This document shows positions 23,975-33,713 of a DNA stretch of 64,000 nucleotides, piece after piece. The notes under the pieces were generated by a model, which made no database searches, was not told where the DNA came from, and saw only the letters and a list, made by a program, of their open reading frames with translations. This DNA is from an uncultured Paenibacillaceae bacterium (GTDB lineage Bacteria; Bacillota; Bacilli; Paenibacillales; K13): NCBI GenBank assembly GCA_913056365.1, contig CAJXLT010000006.1:88186-152185 (forward strand), written 5' to 3'. The position numbers and the translations under genes are program-made. Positions within the stretch are counted from its first letter, which is position 1. Each line of letters opens with the position of its first letter.

Positions 23975-25195
23975 ATGAAAAATTATAAAGTTCTAGTGAC
24001 TATTCTAGTTATCTTTACGATGTTGATGGCTCTTGCGGCTTGTAGTCAGGAAACATCTGAGAATGGTACGGACAATACTGTAGACACTACGAGCTCTAAT
24101 TCAAGCCAAAATAATTCAGAAGAAGTTAAAAGTGAAGATCTTGGTCCTGACCCAGATGAAATGCTGAGTCAATTGCTGGATCAAGAGTTAACTAAAAGCC
24201 CGACGGGAGAGGCAGCAGCTTCTTATACAACGGTTGAATTAACGGACGAGGAAATCCAACAAGTCAAGGATATGAAATTAACAGCTGCTATTTCAATGCA
24301 ATATATGGGGAATGATTGGTCTATTACACAAGTAAACGCTTTGAAAGATCAGTTTGCTGAATTGGGGATCGAAGTCATCGCTGTAACAGACGCTAACTTT
24401 AAGCCTGAGAAGCAAACCTCTGACATTGAATCGATTTTAGCTAAAGACCCGGATATTCTGGTTTCCATTCCTGTCGATACGGTGGCGAATGCACCTATTT
24501 ATAAAAAGGCAGCAGAAGCAGGAATCAAGGTAGTCTTTATGAATCAGGCAGCTGACGGTTTAACACCAGGAGAAGACTACGTCACGGTTGTATCGCCAGC
24601 AGATTATGGAAATGGGGCAAGAGCTGCCTACTATATTGCACGTGAACTAGACAAAAAAGGAAAAGTGGGAATTATCTATTATGATGCAAACTTCCCAACA
24701 ACTGAAATTCGCTATGAAGCGGCACAAAAGGTGTTTGCTCAATATCCGCAAATTGAGATTGCAGAAACTCAAGGGATACAAGGTCCAGATTTTGTGGGAG
24801 CTGCTGAAGAAGCTGCCTCAGCCATGCTGCTAAGAGAACCTGACTTGGATGCCATTTGGGGAATTTGGGATGTACCGGCTGAGGGAATCATTCAGGCTGT
24901 GCGTAATGCAGGACGTTCTGAAGATGTAATCATAACAACGATTGACCTAGGGAAAAATGTAGCCATCGATTTGGCAAATAAAAACGGAATGATAAAAGGA
25001 ATTGGCGCCCAAACCGTTTATGAGGCGGGAATTACCGAAGCTAACGCAGCTGCTTTAGGAGCTTTAGGTAAAGATGTCGCTCCGTTGATCGCGATGGATG
25101 GTCTCTCCGTTGATCGCAGCAACTTATTAGAATCCTGGGAAAGAGTATACAACACTGATGCACCTCAAGAGATTATAGATTTACTAAAAGAATAA
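23975..25195 (+). CDS. Sugar ABC transporter substrate-binding lipoprotein 1
   Basis: A lipoprotein signal ends in a lipobox-like ALAAC at about residues 19-23. A low-complexity Ser/Asn/Glu linker follows, then a periplasmic-binding type I fold: ISMQYMGNDWSITQVNALKD, VTDANFKPEKQTSD, DILVSIPVDTVANAP and VVSPADYGNGARAAY. This is the RbsB/MocB-like class and feeds the adjacent permease. GAGGGGGA precedes ATG 23975 by six bases. Two more lipoproteins of the same design are encoded in the island; the one at 39314 is the closer match. Confidence 0.92.
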   Translation: MKNYKVLVTILVIFTMLMALAACSQETSENGTDNTVDTTSSNSSQNNSEEVKSEDLGPDPDEMLSQLLDQELTKSPTGEAAASYTTVELTDEEIQQVKDMKLTAAISMQYMGNDWSITQVNALKDQFAELGIEVIAVTDANFKPEKQTSDIESILAKDPDILVSIPVDTVANAPIYKKAAEAGIKVVFMNQAADGLTPGEDYVTVVSPADYGNGARAAYYIARELDKKGKVGIIYYDANFPTTEIRYEAAQKVFAQYPQIEIAETQGIQGPDFVGAAEEAASAMLLREPDLDAIWGIWDVPAEGIIQAVRNAGRSEDVIITTIDLGKNVAIDLANKNGMIKGIGAQTVYEAGITEANAAALGALGKDVAPLIAMDGLSVDRSNLLESWERVYNTDAPQEIIDLLKE

Positions 25196-25252
25196 AATCT
25201 CAAAGTAAGTGTGAGATGCGTTGAGTTAACTTTTGAATAGGGGGTAAAAACT

Positions 25253-26068
25253 ATGAAGCTAGGATATCAGACTAATACTTGGGGCGGTGTTGTAGGTCAT
25301 CCCGGTGGCGTAACAAGTATTAAAGATTCCTTTTATTTGGCAAACGGCTCTACGGAAGAAGCACTAAAGGATATTGCTGATGCAGGCTATCAGGGATTTG
25401 AAATCTTTGACGGCAACTTAATGCAATATGCGAGTAATCAAACTGCGTTTAGGGAATTGATGGAATCCAATCGTTTGGAATTGATTGGCGTTTATTCAGG
25501 AGCCAACTTTATATATGAAAGCATTTTGGAAGAAGAGCTTATAAAAATTGAAAATGTATCTAAATTGGCTGTTGAATTTGGCGCCAGACATTTGGTTGTT
25601 GGCGGGGGAGCTGTCCGCTCTAATGGCATTTTGGATTCGGACTTCCGGCTATTAGGGGAGGGACTGAATAAAGTCATAGAGATTGCGGATAAATATAATT
25701 TGATCGCAAGCTACCATCCGCATCTAGGCTCCATGGTAGAAACACCTGAGCAAGTCGAGAAATTGCTGCCTTACACTGAGATAAACTTCTGTCCAGATAC
25801 AGCGCATATAGAGGCTGGCGGGGGAGACCCAGTTGAATTTATGAGAAAGTATAAACAACGCATAAAGTATGTACATTTCAAGGACTTCCATTCAGGTGAA
25901 TTTGTTCCATTGGGAAAGGGCTCTCAGCAGTTTAGCGAAATGGTAGAGCTGTTAAAGGAGATGGACTATCAGGATTGGATTACGGTTGAGCTTGATAGTT
26001 ATTCCAATCCTAAAGAGGGAGCTATGATCAGCAGAGACTATCTTAAATCGCATCTCCACTTAGGATAA
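25253..26068 (+). CDS. Xylose-isomerase-like TIM barrel, IolE/MocC-like
   Basis: The 271-residue protein belongs to the sugar phosphate isomerase/epimerase superfamily. It starts MKLGYQTNTWGG and shows GYQGFEIFDG, ASYHPHLGSMVETPEQVEKL, FCPDTAHIEAGGGDP and YVHFKD, where His, Asp, His and Glu residues typically hold a divalent metal. The pattern is closest to IolE (2-keto-myo-inositol dehydratase) and rhizobial MocC. In this operon it would act after oxidation of the ring by a MocA-like dehydrogenase. An isomerase role is possible. The ATG follows AGGGGG. Confidence 0.83.
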   Translation: MKLGYQTNTWGGVVGHPGGVTSIKDSFYLANGSTEEALKDIADAGYQGFEIFDGNLMQYASNQTAFRELMESNRLELIGVYSGANFIYESILEEELIKIENVSKLAVEFGARHLVVGGGAVRSNGILDSDFRLLGEGLNKVIEIADKYNLIASYHPHLGSMVETPEQVEKLLPYTEINFCPDTAHIEAGGGDPVEFMRKYKQRIKYVHFKDFHSGEFVPLGKGSQQFSEMVELLKEMDYQDWITVELDSYSNPKEGAMISRDYLKSHLHLG

Positions 26069-26116
26069 TTACTTTAAGAAACCAAGACACATGAATAATG
26101 GAGGAGAGTTTTAATC

Positions 26117-27292
26117 ATGAAAACACTTAATATTGGTATGGTTGGAGCAGGCTTTATGGCCAAAGCACATTCACTAGCATATGCAGGAATGCCCATGTAT
26201 TTTTGGCCTGCACCAGCCCTTACGCATAGAAAGATGATCGCTGATATTACGGACGAATCTGCTAGAATCGCATCGCAGCGTCTAGGATTTGATGCCTATA
26301 CATCCAACTGGAGAGAGCTTGTTGATAATCCCGACATTGATGTTGTAGATATCGTAACGCCCAACGATTCACATGCAGAAATCGCGATTGCAGCAGCTCA
26401 AGCTGGTAAGCATATTATTTCTGAAAAACCTTTGGCCAGAACAGCAGCTGAAGCCAAAACCATGTTAGATGCGGTTAAAAAAGCAGGGGTTAAGCATATG
26501 GTGGCTTTTAATTACCGCAAAACACCTGCTGTCGCACTCGCTAAGAAGTATATCGAAGAAGGTTCAATCGGTAAGATATTAAATTTCCGTGGAACCTATC
26601 TTCAAGATTGGTCTGCGGATCCTAATTCGCCACTTTCCTGGAGATTCCAGAAGAGTGTTGCCGGTTCCGGGGCTTTAGGCGATATTGGTACGCATGTTGT
26701 AGACTTTGCACGTTATTTAGTAGGAGAAATATCAGAAGTCATGTCAACTACGCAAACATGGATACCTGAACGTCCTACTCAACAAGGCGGAATAGATAAA
26801 TTAGGAACCGTAAAATCAAATGCTGAAGCGCCAATGGGGAAGGTCGATGTGGACGATGAAGTTTCTACGTTGCTTAGATTTGACAATGGTGCGGTTGGCA
26901 GCATCGAAGCGACGCGTAATGCATGGGGACGCAATAATTTCTTAACATTTGAAATCCATGGTGAAAAAGGGTCTCTGTATTTCAACTATGAACGCCGGGA
27001 CGAGCTGCAAGTTTATTTTGCAGATGATCCTGCAGATCGTAATGGTTTTAGAACGGTTTATACCGGACCTGCTCACCCATATGGGGAAGGTTTATGGCCG
27101 ATTCCAGCATTAGGGCTTGGTTATGGGGATACTAAAATCATTGAAATCTATGACTTTGTACATGCAATTGTCAATGGCACGGATGCGGCGCCTAACTTCG
27201 ATGATGGATTCCAAATTGCTGTTATTACGGATGCCATATTGGAGTCTTCTAAACGGAATCAATGGGTAAAAGTCAACGATCTATTACCTTAA
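26117..27292 (+). CDS. Gfo/Idh/MocA family oxidoreductase 1
   Basis: The 391-residue NAD(P)-dependent dehydrogenase has the Rossmann motif GMVGAGFMAKAHSLAY (5-20), IVTPNDSHAEIAI, the family motif EKPLA, and GDIGTHVVDFARYLVGE in the C-terminal substrate domain. Members oxidise inositols, sugars or aminosugars. The position after an IolE/MocC-like gene suggests oxidation of a ring hydroxyl, or deamination of an inosamine, as MocA is thought to do. GGAGGAG precedes ATG 26117. Confidence 0.92.
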   Translation: MKTLNIGMVGAGFMAKAHSLAYAGMPMYFWPAPALTHRKMIADITDESARIASQRLGFDAYTSNWRELVDNPDIDVVDIVTPNDSHAEIAIAAAQAGKHIISEKPLARTAAEAKTMLDAVKKAGVKHMVAFNYRKTPAVALAKKYIEEGSIGKILNFRGTYLQDWSADPNSPLSWRFQKSVAGSGALGDIGTHVVDFARYLVGEISEVMSTTQTWIPERPTQQGGIDKLGTVKSNAEAPMGKVDVDDEVSTLLRFDNGAVGSIEATRNAWGRNNFLTFEIHGEKGSLYFNYERRDELQVYFADDPADRNGFRTVYTGPAHPYGEGLWPIPALGLGYGDTKIIEIYDFVHAIVNGTDAAPNFDDGFQIAVITDAILESSKRNQWVKVNDLLP

Positions 27293-27345
27293 AGATCAAG
27301 CTGGAATCATCATAAGATGGTCCTTAGTCATAAGGGGTGACAGAT

Positions 27346-28851
27346 ATGCAAAACTCAGAAATGGTCTTACAAATGTCAAACATTTGTAAGGCCTTCAATC
27401 AAAACAGCGTACTAGAACATGTTGACTTTGAACTGAATAAAGGGGAAGTTCATGCGCTGATGGGCGGTAATGGAGCGGGAAAATCTACCCTAATGAAGAT
27501 TCTTACGGGGATTTATCAGAAGGACAGCGGAAAGATATGTATCGATGGTTCAGAGGTTCAAATCGAGAAACCTCAAGATTCCCTTGCCCATGGGATCGCG
27601 ATGATTTTCCAGGAATTCAGTGTTATTCCTGCACTGACCGTTGCTCAGAACGTGTTCTTAAATCGGGAACTCAAAAAATCGAACGGCTTAATTGATGACA
27701 AAGCGATGATTCGAAAAACGAAAGACATATTGGATGAATTAAAGGTCGATATTAATCCTAAATCACTGGTGAGTGAACTGGGCACGGGATATTGGCAGAT
27801 GACTGAAATAGCGAAGGCCGTTTCGCAAAATGCTAAGATTCTGATCATGGATGAACCTACATCTGCCCTGACTCAGCATGAGACAGAGATATTGTTTGAT
27901 TTAATCAACAACTTAAAGAATAAAGGAATTTCGATTATTTATATTTCTCATCGTATGGACGAAATTTATAAGGTTTCGGATCGAATCACTGTATTGCGTG
28001 ATGGCAAACATATTATGACAGCGGAGAGCTCCAATCTATCCATGGATAATCTGGTTGAGCACATTGTAGGAAAAAACATGGAGAATGCTTTTACTTGGAA
28101 GGAACGGCATATTGCTAAAGACAAGCCCCCTGCATTAAAGGTTAAAGATTTGAAATCCGGGTCCAAAGTGAATGGAGTCTCCTTCGATTTATACCAAGGT
28201 GAAATTCTTGGAATCGCGGGATTGATGGGCAGCGGTCGATCAGAACTCGTTCGTACTCTCTTTGGCGTTGACCCCTTGGATGGAGGGGAAATCATCATGA
28301 ATGGCACTCAGCTGTCCATAAAAAAGCCGAAGGATGCGATTCAGGCAGGATTTGCGTTGATTCCTGAGGACCGCAGAATTCAAGGGTTAGTGTTGGACCA
28401 TAATGTACGGGAAAATATTATTCTGCCTATATTAAATAAGGTCTCTAGCAGACAATTCATTAAGTACGACAAACTCGATCATATTTCAGAAGCGCTTGTC
28501 AAAAAATTAAATATTAAGACGGACAGCATCTTTAAGAGGGCCTCCTTACTTTCCGGCGGGAATCAGCAAAAGATTGTCTTCGCTAAATGGTTGGCGAGCG
28601 AACCTAACATCTTGTTGTTGGATGAGCCTACCAGCGGCGTTGATATTGGCGCCAAGTCTGAAATTATTGAAATCGTTCGTGAGTTGGCCGACAGTGGTAA
28701 ATCAATCATCGTCATATCATCAGAGCTTCAAGAATTGCTGGCTTTTGCGGATCGAATCATTGTTTTAAATAACGGTATTGTCACGAAAGAATTAGAGCGG
28801 CAAGACATCGAATCGGAAGAGCAGCTTGAACAAGCGGTTCAAGGATTATAG
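27346..28851 (+). CDS. Sugar ABC transporter ATP-binding protein, RbsA/MglA type
   Basis: Two tandem ABC domains in about 501 residues. The first has Walker A GGNGAGKST and Walker B ILIMDEPTSAL; the second has the degenerate GLMGSGRSEL, the signature LSGGNQQKIVFAKWL and Walker B ILLLDEPTSGVDIG. This is the CUT2-class pattern of ribose, galactose and inositol importers. I chose ATG 27346 after AAGGGGTG; GTG 27337 in frame overlaps the binding site. The gene is separated from the permease by three others, unlike the usual rbsA-rbsC order. Confidence 0.94.
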   Translation: MQNSEMVLQMSNICKAFNQNSVLEHVDFELNKGEVHALMGGNGAGKSTLMKILTGIYQKDSGKICIDGSEVQIEKPQDSLAHGIAMIFQEFSVIPALTVAQNVFLNRELKKSNGLIDDKAMIRKTKDILDELKVDINPKSLVSELGTGYWQMTEIAKAVSQNAKILIMDEPTSALTQHETEILFDLINNLKNKGISIIYISHRMDEIYKVSDRITVLRDGKHIMTAESSNLSMDNLVEHIVGKNMENAFTWKERHIAKDKPPALKVKDLKSGSKVNGVSFDLYQGEILGIAGLMGSGRSELVRTLFGVDPLDGGEIIMNGTQLSIKKPKDAIQAGFALIPEDRRIQGLVLDHNVRENIILPILNKVSSRQFIKYDKLDHISEALVKKLNIKTDSIFKRASLLSGGNQQKIVFAKWLASEPNILLLDEPTSGVDIGAKSEIIEIVRELADSGKSIIVISSELQELLAFADRIIVLNNGIVTKELERQDIESEEQLEQAVQGL

Positions 28852-28895
28852 ACAAAAAACTAGTAATCTGCAATTTAAAGGAGAGTGTGAATGTT

Positions 28896-30044
28896 ATGTC
28901 AGGTATTAGTCCTTATGGCGGTGACACAAGCCGAAAGTTTGAAGCAACCGGATTCTTTAGACTTGAGAAGGCAGACAGCAGCTGGTGGATGGTTGATCCA
29001 GACGGTTATGCGTTCATTACGATCGGTTTGAATCATACGGATGAAACAAATTTGAAGTATGAACATAATATTGATATTTGGCGTGAGAAGTATGGTTCAA
29101 GGGAAAATTGGATTAAAGGTTTGACCAAAGAAATGAAAGAGTGGGGATTCAATACGATAGGGTGGACCTCTGATTATATTAGCGGCGATTGGGGACAAGC
29201 ATTAGATTGGTTCGGGGATCCGATTAACCTTGGACACTCCATGCCTTGGACGGTTTCAGATTATAAGAAAGCCGATATGCCTTATGTTATTCAACTGCGT
29301 GTTGCAGAAATCGAAGATTGGAATGGGTATCCGCATTTTCCGGATGTGCATTCAGAAGAGTTCGAAGCGTATTGTGAATATCTAGGTCGAAGTATTTGTC
29401 AAGATTATGCTGATGATAAAAATTTAATAGGCTACTATCTTGTGGATATTCCAGCATGGCTCCCGCACGCAAGTGGAAGAGACTTCAATGTACTGCAAGG
29501 ACTAGATGAAAGAACTAGAAATATCAAAGTATATGACGTGGCATACAAGTATTATGAAACGGTAACCAAGTATATTCGCAAATATGATCCAAACCATTTG
29601 ATCTTGGGTGATCGTTACAACGGAAACAAAGGCATTCCTAAATCGGTTTTAACCGCCATGAAGCCATTCGTAGATGTATTGTCCGTGCAGTATTTCCCGG
29701 ATAACAGTGAAGAAGGCTATCAGCAAATGAAAGACGATCTTTCTGAATGGCAGCAGCTTTGCGATAAGCCGGTCATTTTAGCAGACATAGGCAACTTTTG
29801 CTGTACCAAAATGAATCCTAATAGAGTAAGTCCGTTGAATGGTCAAGCAGAAAGAGCACAGGACTATATCCATTCCATTGATAAAGTTTTAGATCAACCT
29901 TGGTTCTTAGGATGGCACTGGTGTGCTCATGTTGAGAATAAGGCACGGGGATGGGGGGTTAAAGACCCTTACGATCAGCCTTACGATGAGTTTATTAACC
30001 CTGTTAAAGACTTTAACCATAAGGTCTATACGAAATTAAAATAA
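28896..30044 (+). CDS. Agarase-like TIM-barrel protein, paralog 2
   Basis: The 382-residue protein is very similar along its length to the product of 21695-22840: YGGDTSRKFEATGFFRLEK, WMVDPDGYAFITIGLNHTDE, WGFNTIGWTSDYISGDWGQA and CAHVENKARGWGVKDPYD. It carries the same unusual strand-4 and strand-7 sequences, YYLVDIPAW and VILADIGNFC, without the canonical Glu residues. It is cytosolic. Start ATG 28896, ten bases after AAAGGAGAG; GTG 28887 in frame is less likely. Gene duplication inside the island is the simplest origin. Confidence 0.75.
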   Translation: MSGISPYGGDTSRKFEATGFFRLEKADSSWWMVDPDGYAFITIGLNHTDETNLKYEHNIDIWREKYGSRENWIKGLTKEMKEWGFNTIGWTSDYISGDWGQALDWFGDPINLGHSMPWTVSDYKKADMPYVIQLRVAEIEDWNGYPHFPDVHSEEFEAYCEYLGRSICQDYADDKNLIGYYLVDIPAWLPHASGRDFNVLQGLDERTRNIKVYDVAYKYYETVTKYIRKYDPNHLILGDRYNGNKGIPKSVLTAMKPFVDVLSVQYFPDNSEEGYQQMKDDLSEWQQLCDKPVILADIGNFCCTKMNPNRVSPLNGQAERAQDYIHSIDKVLDQPWFLGWHWCAHVENKARGWGVKDPYDQPYDEFINPVKDFNHKVYTKLK

Positions 30045-30059
30045 AAGGAGTGGAGCAAA

Positions 30060-31217
30060 ATGACAAATAGGGGCCTGACGATGAATGAATTCGGCGGTTA
30101 TACCGGAAAACAGTATGAAGCAACAGGTTTCTTCTATACGAAACAGATAGATGGGAAATGGTTGCTCATTGACCCTAAAGGTAATCCGTACTTTATTGTT
30201 GGCATTGCCCATGTTGAAGATTCATGCCTGAAGCATGAAGAAAACATCCATATCTATAAGGAAAGGTACGGCTCAAGAGAAAAGTGGATCTCCGACTGCG
30301 TCGTTAAATCTTTGAAGGAGTGGGGCTTCAATACGCTTGCTTGGACAAAACAATGGGTTGCTCAAGGCATGCGGCATTCACCGGAATGGACTCCCGAAGA
30401 ATACAAAAATTCTGGTATCTGCTATATTCCGCATATTGATTTCCTTAATATTGAGCGTTGGAATCAGCAGCATATATACTGGGATGTCTTCAGCCCGGAA
30501 TTCGAAGAATGGTGTGACTACCAAGCTAGATATTGGTGTACTTCACTAGCTGATGATCCCTATAACATTGGTTACGCTTATACGGCAAGACCTGATTGGG
30601 ATATTGATAAATTCTCAGAAGCAATGGGCATTAAGCCTAAAGAAGGAGAAGAGGACGAGTTTTTAAGAAAAATTATTGAAAGATATTATAAAGTAACTCA
30701 CGACGCTATACGTAGATACGACAAAAATCACCTGATCTTTGGGGACCTTATCGAAGGTTGTGACTGTCTGCCTGAAGGACCTGCAGCACCGCCACAGGCC
30801 GTATTTACAGAGATGAAGAAATATGTAGATATCCTATCTATCAATTGGTATCACCCATTTGACGTCATGCATGACACTGTTGATGAATGGCAAGGATGCG
30901 CTCACAAACCAGTCTTTTTAAGCGACTCTGCATTCGCAGCACCGAATGATTTACTCACGACGGATGAACCATTATTTGACGGGGGTTGGGAGAAGCTTAG
31001 GGTTCAGGATGAAATAGCTAGAGGACATGCCTACATCGATATGATTAAGAAAGCAGCAAACACTGGCTATATTATCGGCTGGGGCTGGTGTGGATTTATG
31101 CAGAACAAAGTTCGCAAATATGGACTAAAAGACCGTTTTGACCGTCCGTATGAAGTGACCAAGATTATGGCAGAGTTTAATGCAAATCTCTACGAGAACC
31201 TCGGGATGAATAAATAA
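30060..31217 (+). CDS. Agarase-like TIM-barrel protein, paralog 3 (divergent)
   Basis: The 385-residue protein is a more distant paralog. It keeps the N-terminal YTGKQYEATGFFYTKQ, LLIDPKGNPYFIVGIAHVE, WGFNTLAWT and the final GWGWCGFMQNKVRKYGLKD. At strand 4 it reads GYAYTARPDW and at strand 7 PVFLSDSAFAAPN, so the usual catalytic Glu residues are again missing, though an Asp stays at the nucleophile position. It probably acts on a related but different compound. It lies 15 bp after paralog 2, with AAAAGGAGTGG ahead of ATG. Confidence 0.72.
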   Translation: MTNRGLTMNEFGGYTGKQYEATGFFYTKQIDGKWLLIDPKGNPYFIVGIAHVEDSCLKHEENIHIYKERYGSREKWISDCVVKSLKEWGFNTLAWTKQWVAQGMRHSPEWTPEEYKNSGICYIPHIDFLNIERWNQQHIYWDVFSPEFEEWCDYQARYWCTSLADDPYNIGYAYTARPDWDIDKFSEAMGIKPKEGEEDEFLRKIIERYYKVTHDAIRRYDKNHLIFGDLIEGCDCLPEGPAAPPQAVFTEMKKYVDILSINWYHPFDVMHDTVDEWQGCAHKPVFLSDSAFAAPNDLLTTDEPLFDGGWEKLRVQDEIARGHAYIDMIKKAANTGYIIGWGWCGFMQNKVRKYGLKDRFDRPYEVTKIMAEFNANLYENLGMNK

Positions 31218-31253
31218 AATCTGTCGCAAACCCAATATTAGGAGGTAAAATCC

Positions 31254-32459
31254 ATGAAGATGAAACAGTCCCTATTCTTATTAATCGGAATCGTACTATT
31301 ATTCAGTGTGATCGTGTCTGGCTGCGGCAATCCAAACAATGAAGGAACTGAACCGTCTGCGGCTCCTAGTAATCAACAAGAGAGCACGACCGATTCGGAG
31401 TCAAACGCGTCAGAAGAAATTATTGAACCTATTAAGATCAATATTCAATCAGATCGGCCCGTATTGAGTACTGGTCCCAATGGTAACACAGCGACTGCAG
31501 CGACAACATTAGAACTAACCGTCGAAGATATCAAAAAAATTAAAGAAGGTAATTACACTGCAGCGATTGCTCTTCACTTTGCCGGAAATGATTGGTCTTC
31601 GACACAAGCGAGAGGCTTACAGGAGACATTTGCAAAGATGGGCATTGAAGTTGTAGCTGTTACGGACGCTAATTTCAAATCAGAGAAGCAGGTATCAGAT
31701 ATCGAAACAGTTCTCGCAAAGAATCCCGATATTATGGTAAGTATCCCAGTGGATCCAGTGTCTACTGCTCCGGCATACAAGAAGGCAGCAGAGCAAGGAG
31801 TAAAGCTAGTCTTCATGGATAATATCCCCCAAGGCTTTAAGCATAACGAAGACTTTGTGAGCATAGTATCTGCTGACAATTATGGAAATGGTGTTGTAGC
31901 AGCGGAAATTATGGGCGAACATCTTGCCGGTAAGGGGAAAATAGGTGTTCTATACTTCGATGCAGATTTCTTTGTAACGAACCAAAGAACAGAAGCATTC
32001 GAGAAAACTATTGCTGAGAAATATCCGGATATTGAAATTATCGAAAGAAGCGGCTTTACAGATGCTAATGATACATTCTCAGTTGCCAATGCGATGTTGA
32101 CCAAGCATTCTGATTTAGACGGTATTTTTGCAGTATGGGATTTGCCGGCAGAAGGTGTGTTGTCCGCAGTTAGACAGGCCGGCCGTGAAGATGATCTTGT
32201 GATTACAACAATTGATCTAGGCAAGAACGCAGCATTAAATATTGCCAAAGGCGGAGCTATCAAAGGTCTAGGCGCGCAGCGACCGTACGACCAAGGTGTC
32301 GCAGAGGCTATCTTAGCAGGCTATTCCTTGCTGGGGAAGGAAACGCCGCCTTATGTCGCTCTTCCTGCGTTAAAAGTAGTTGAGAGCAATGTTCAAGATG
32401 CATGGAAGCAAGTGTACTACCAAGATGCTCCACAAGAAATTCAAGAAGCTGTGAAATAA
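31254..32459 (+). CDS. Sugar ABC transporter substrate-binding lipoprotein 2
   Basis: Signal peptide with lipobox VSGC (about residues 21-24), acidic Ser/Asn-rich linker, then the type I binding fold: AIALHFAGNDWSSTQARGLQ, VTDANFKSEKQVSD, DIMVSIPVDPVSTAP, VWDLPAEGVLSAVRQAG and TTIDLGKNAALNIAKG. It lacks the MNQAA segment of lipoproteins 1 and 3 and reads MDNIPQG instead, so its ligand may differ. AGGAGG precedes the ATG. A perfect 14-bp hairpin follows the gene. Confidence 0.92.
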   Translation: MKMKQSLFLLIGIVLLFSVIVSGCGNPNNEGTEPSAAPSNQQESTTDSESNASEEIIEPIKINIQSDRPVLSTGPNGNTATAATTLELTVEDIKKIKEGNYTAAIALHFAGNDWSSTQARGLQETFAKMGIEVVAVTDANFKSEKQVSDIETVLAKNPDIMVSIPVDPVSTAPAYKKAAEQGVKLVFMDNIPQGFKHNEDFVSIVSADNYGNGVVAAEIMGEHLAGKGKIGVLYFDADFFVTNQRTEAFEKTIAEKYPDIEIIERSGFTDANDTFSVANAMLTKHSDLDGIFAVWDLPAEGVLSAVRQAGREDDLVITTIDLGKNAALNIAKGGAIKGLGAQRPYDQGVAEAILAGYSLLGKETPPYVALPALKVVESNVQDAWKQVYYQDAPQEIQEAVK

Positions 32460-32477
32460 GCTTGAAAAATGATGCTA

Positions 32478-32511
32478 AACAATGGAGTAGATCAGGTTCT
32501 ACTCCATTGTT
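32478..32511 (+). other. Perfect 14-bp hairpin after lipoprotein gene 2
   Basis: AACAATGGAGTAGA (32478-32491) and TCTACTCCATTGTT (32498-32511) pair completely around a 6-nt loop. No long T run follows. It may stabilise the upstream mRNA for a highly expressed binding protein and reduce read-through into the oxygenase genes. Confidence 0.8.
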
Positions 32512-32564
32512 ATGACATCCTGGAGAGATATCAGCGGATATGAAAAATGAAAGGAGGCCCTTAA

Positions 32565-33713
32565 ATGGCTACAAATATGGAGAGAAGGGATTACAGCTTG
32601 CTCGGTCCCTTGAACAAAGAGGCAATCGAGAAAGGCATCGCAGAGGCAGAATGGTATACCTCTCCGATTGATCGTAAGAGAATGAAAGAGCTGATGAAAA
32701 GAAAGAACGGACGAGCAATTCGGGATACGATCATCTGGTTTGCTACCTTGGTTATTCTAGCCTATATTGCCTTTCTTTCTTGGGGTACATGGTGGGCGAT
32801 TCCTGCATTTGCAATCTATGGAGGAGTATATGCGCTAACTGGGAATTCCCGTTGGCATGAAGCTGGACATGGCACCATGTTTAAAACACCATGGATGAAC
32901 GAGGTTGTCTATCAAATTGCCTCATTCATGAATTTATTCCCTGCTACGCCTTGGCGCTGGAGTCATGTACGTCACCACAGCGATACCTATATTGTGGGAC
33001 GTGATCCTGAAATTCATGCGCCAAGACCGCCTGTATGGCGAGTGCTGTTGGGTGAATTAATTCATTTTTACGGAGGGATCGCTGACCTGAAGCGAATCTT
33101 CCTCCATGCCTTCGGTAAAATGGATAAAGCGGAAATGGACTATATTCCTGCTTCTGAATGTAAGAAGGTATATTGGGAAGCCCGGGTGTGGATAGTTATT
33201 TTCTTGGCAATCATAGCTGCATGTCTATATACGGGAAGTATATTACCTGCGATGTTCATTGGACTTCCGACGTTTTTTGGATTTTACGCCGTGATGCTGA
33301 TTGCTTGGACACAGCATTTAGGCCTTAATGAGGATGTTCTTGATCACCGTCTTAACACACGCACCGTTTACATGAATCCGATTATTCGCTTCTTGTATTG
33401 CAATATGAATTATCATATTGAACATCATATGTTTCCGATGGTGCCTTATCACGCGCTGCCGGCTCTTCACGAGGAGATGAAGCACGATTGCCCGAAGCCA
33501 AACTCAAGTATCTTCGCAGCGTTAAAGGAAGTATTCTCTGCGCTTCACAAGCAGCGCAAGGATCCGACTTATACAATATTGCGTCCGCTGCCAATTACGG
33601 CTCGCCCGTATATGTACGGCCCATCTCCATATGGCACAGTCATTCAACAAGGCGGCGATAAAAAAACTACGGAGGGTATTGGTATTTATGGGACAATGGA
33701 TCGAGACAGTTGA
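32565..33713 (+). CDS. mocD: Membrane di-iron oxygenase/desaturase-family protein, MocD-like
   Basis: This 382-residue membrane protein belongs to the fatty acid desaturase/alkane hydroxylase superfamily. The iron-binding His boxes are H98-E-A-G-H102, H134-V-R-H-H138 and H284-I-E-H-H288, with H251 and H261 nearby. Hydrophobic segments lie at about 55-95 and 205-250. The direct overlap with a MocE-type Rieske gene points to rhizobial MocD, required with MocE to demethylate 3-O-methyl-scyllo-inosamine. I infer oxidative O-demethylation of the imported compound at the inner face of the membrane. GGAGG precedes ATG 32565. A plain lipid desaturase is the alternative. Confidence 0.82.
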   Translation: MATNMERRDYSLLGPLNKEAIEKGIAEAEWYTSPIDRKRMKELMKRKNGRAIRDTIIWFATLVILAYIAFLSWGTWWAIPAFAIYGGVYALTGNSRWHEAGHGTMFKTPWMNEVVYQIASFMNLFPATPWRWSHVRHHSDTYIVGRDPEIHAPRPPVWRVLLGELIHFYGGIADLKRIFLHAFGKMDKAEMDYIPASECKKVYWEARVWIVIFLAIIAACLYTGSILPAMFIGLPTFFGFYAVMLIAWTQHLGLNEDVLDHRLNTRTVYMNPIIRFLYCNMNYHIEHHMFPMVPYHALPALHEEMKHDCPKPNSSIFAALKEVFSALHKQRKDPTYTILRPLPITARPYMYGPSPYGTVIQQGGDKKTTEGIGIYGTMDRDS

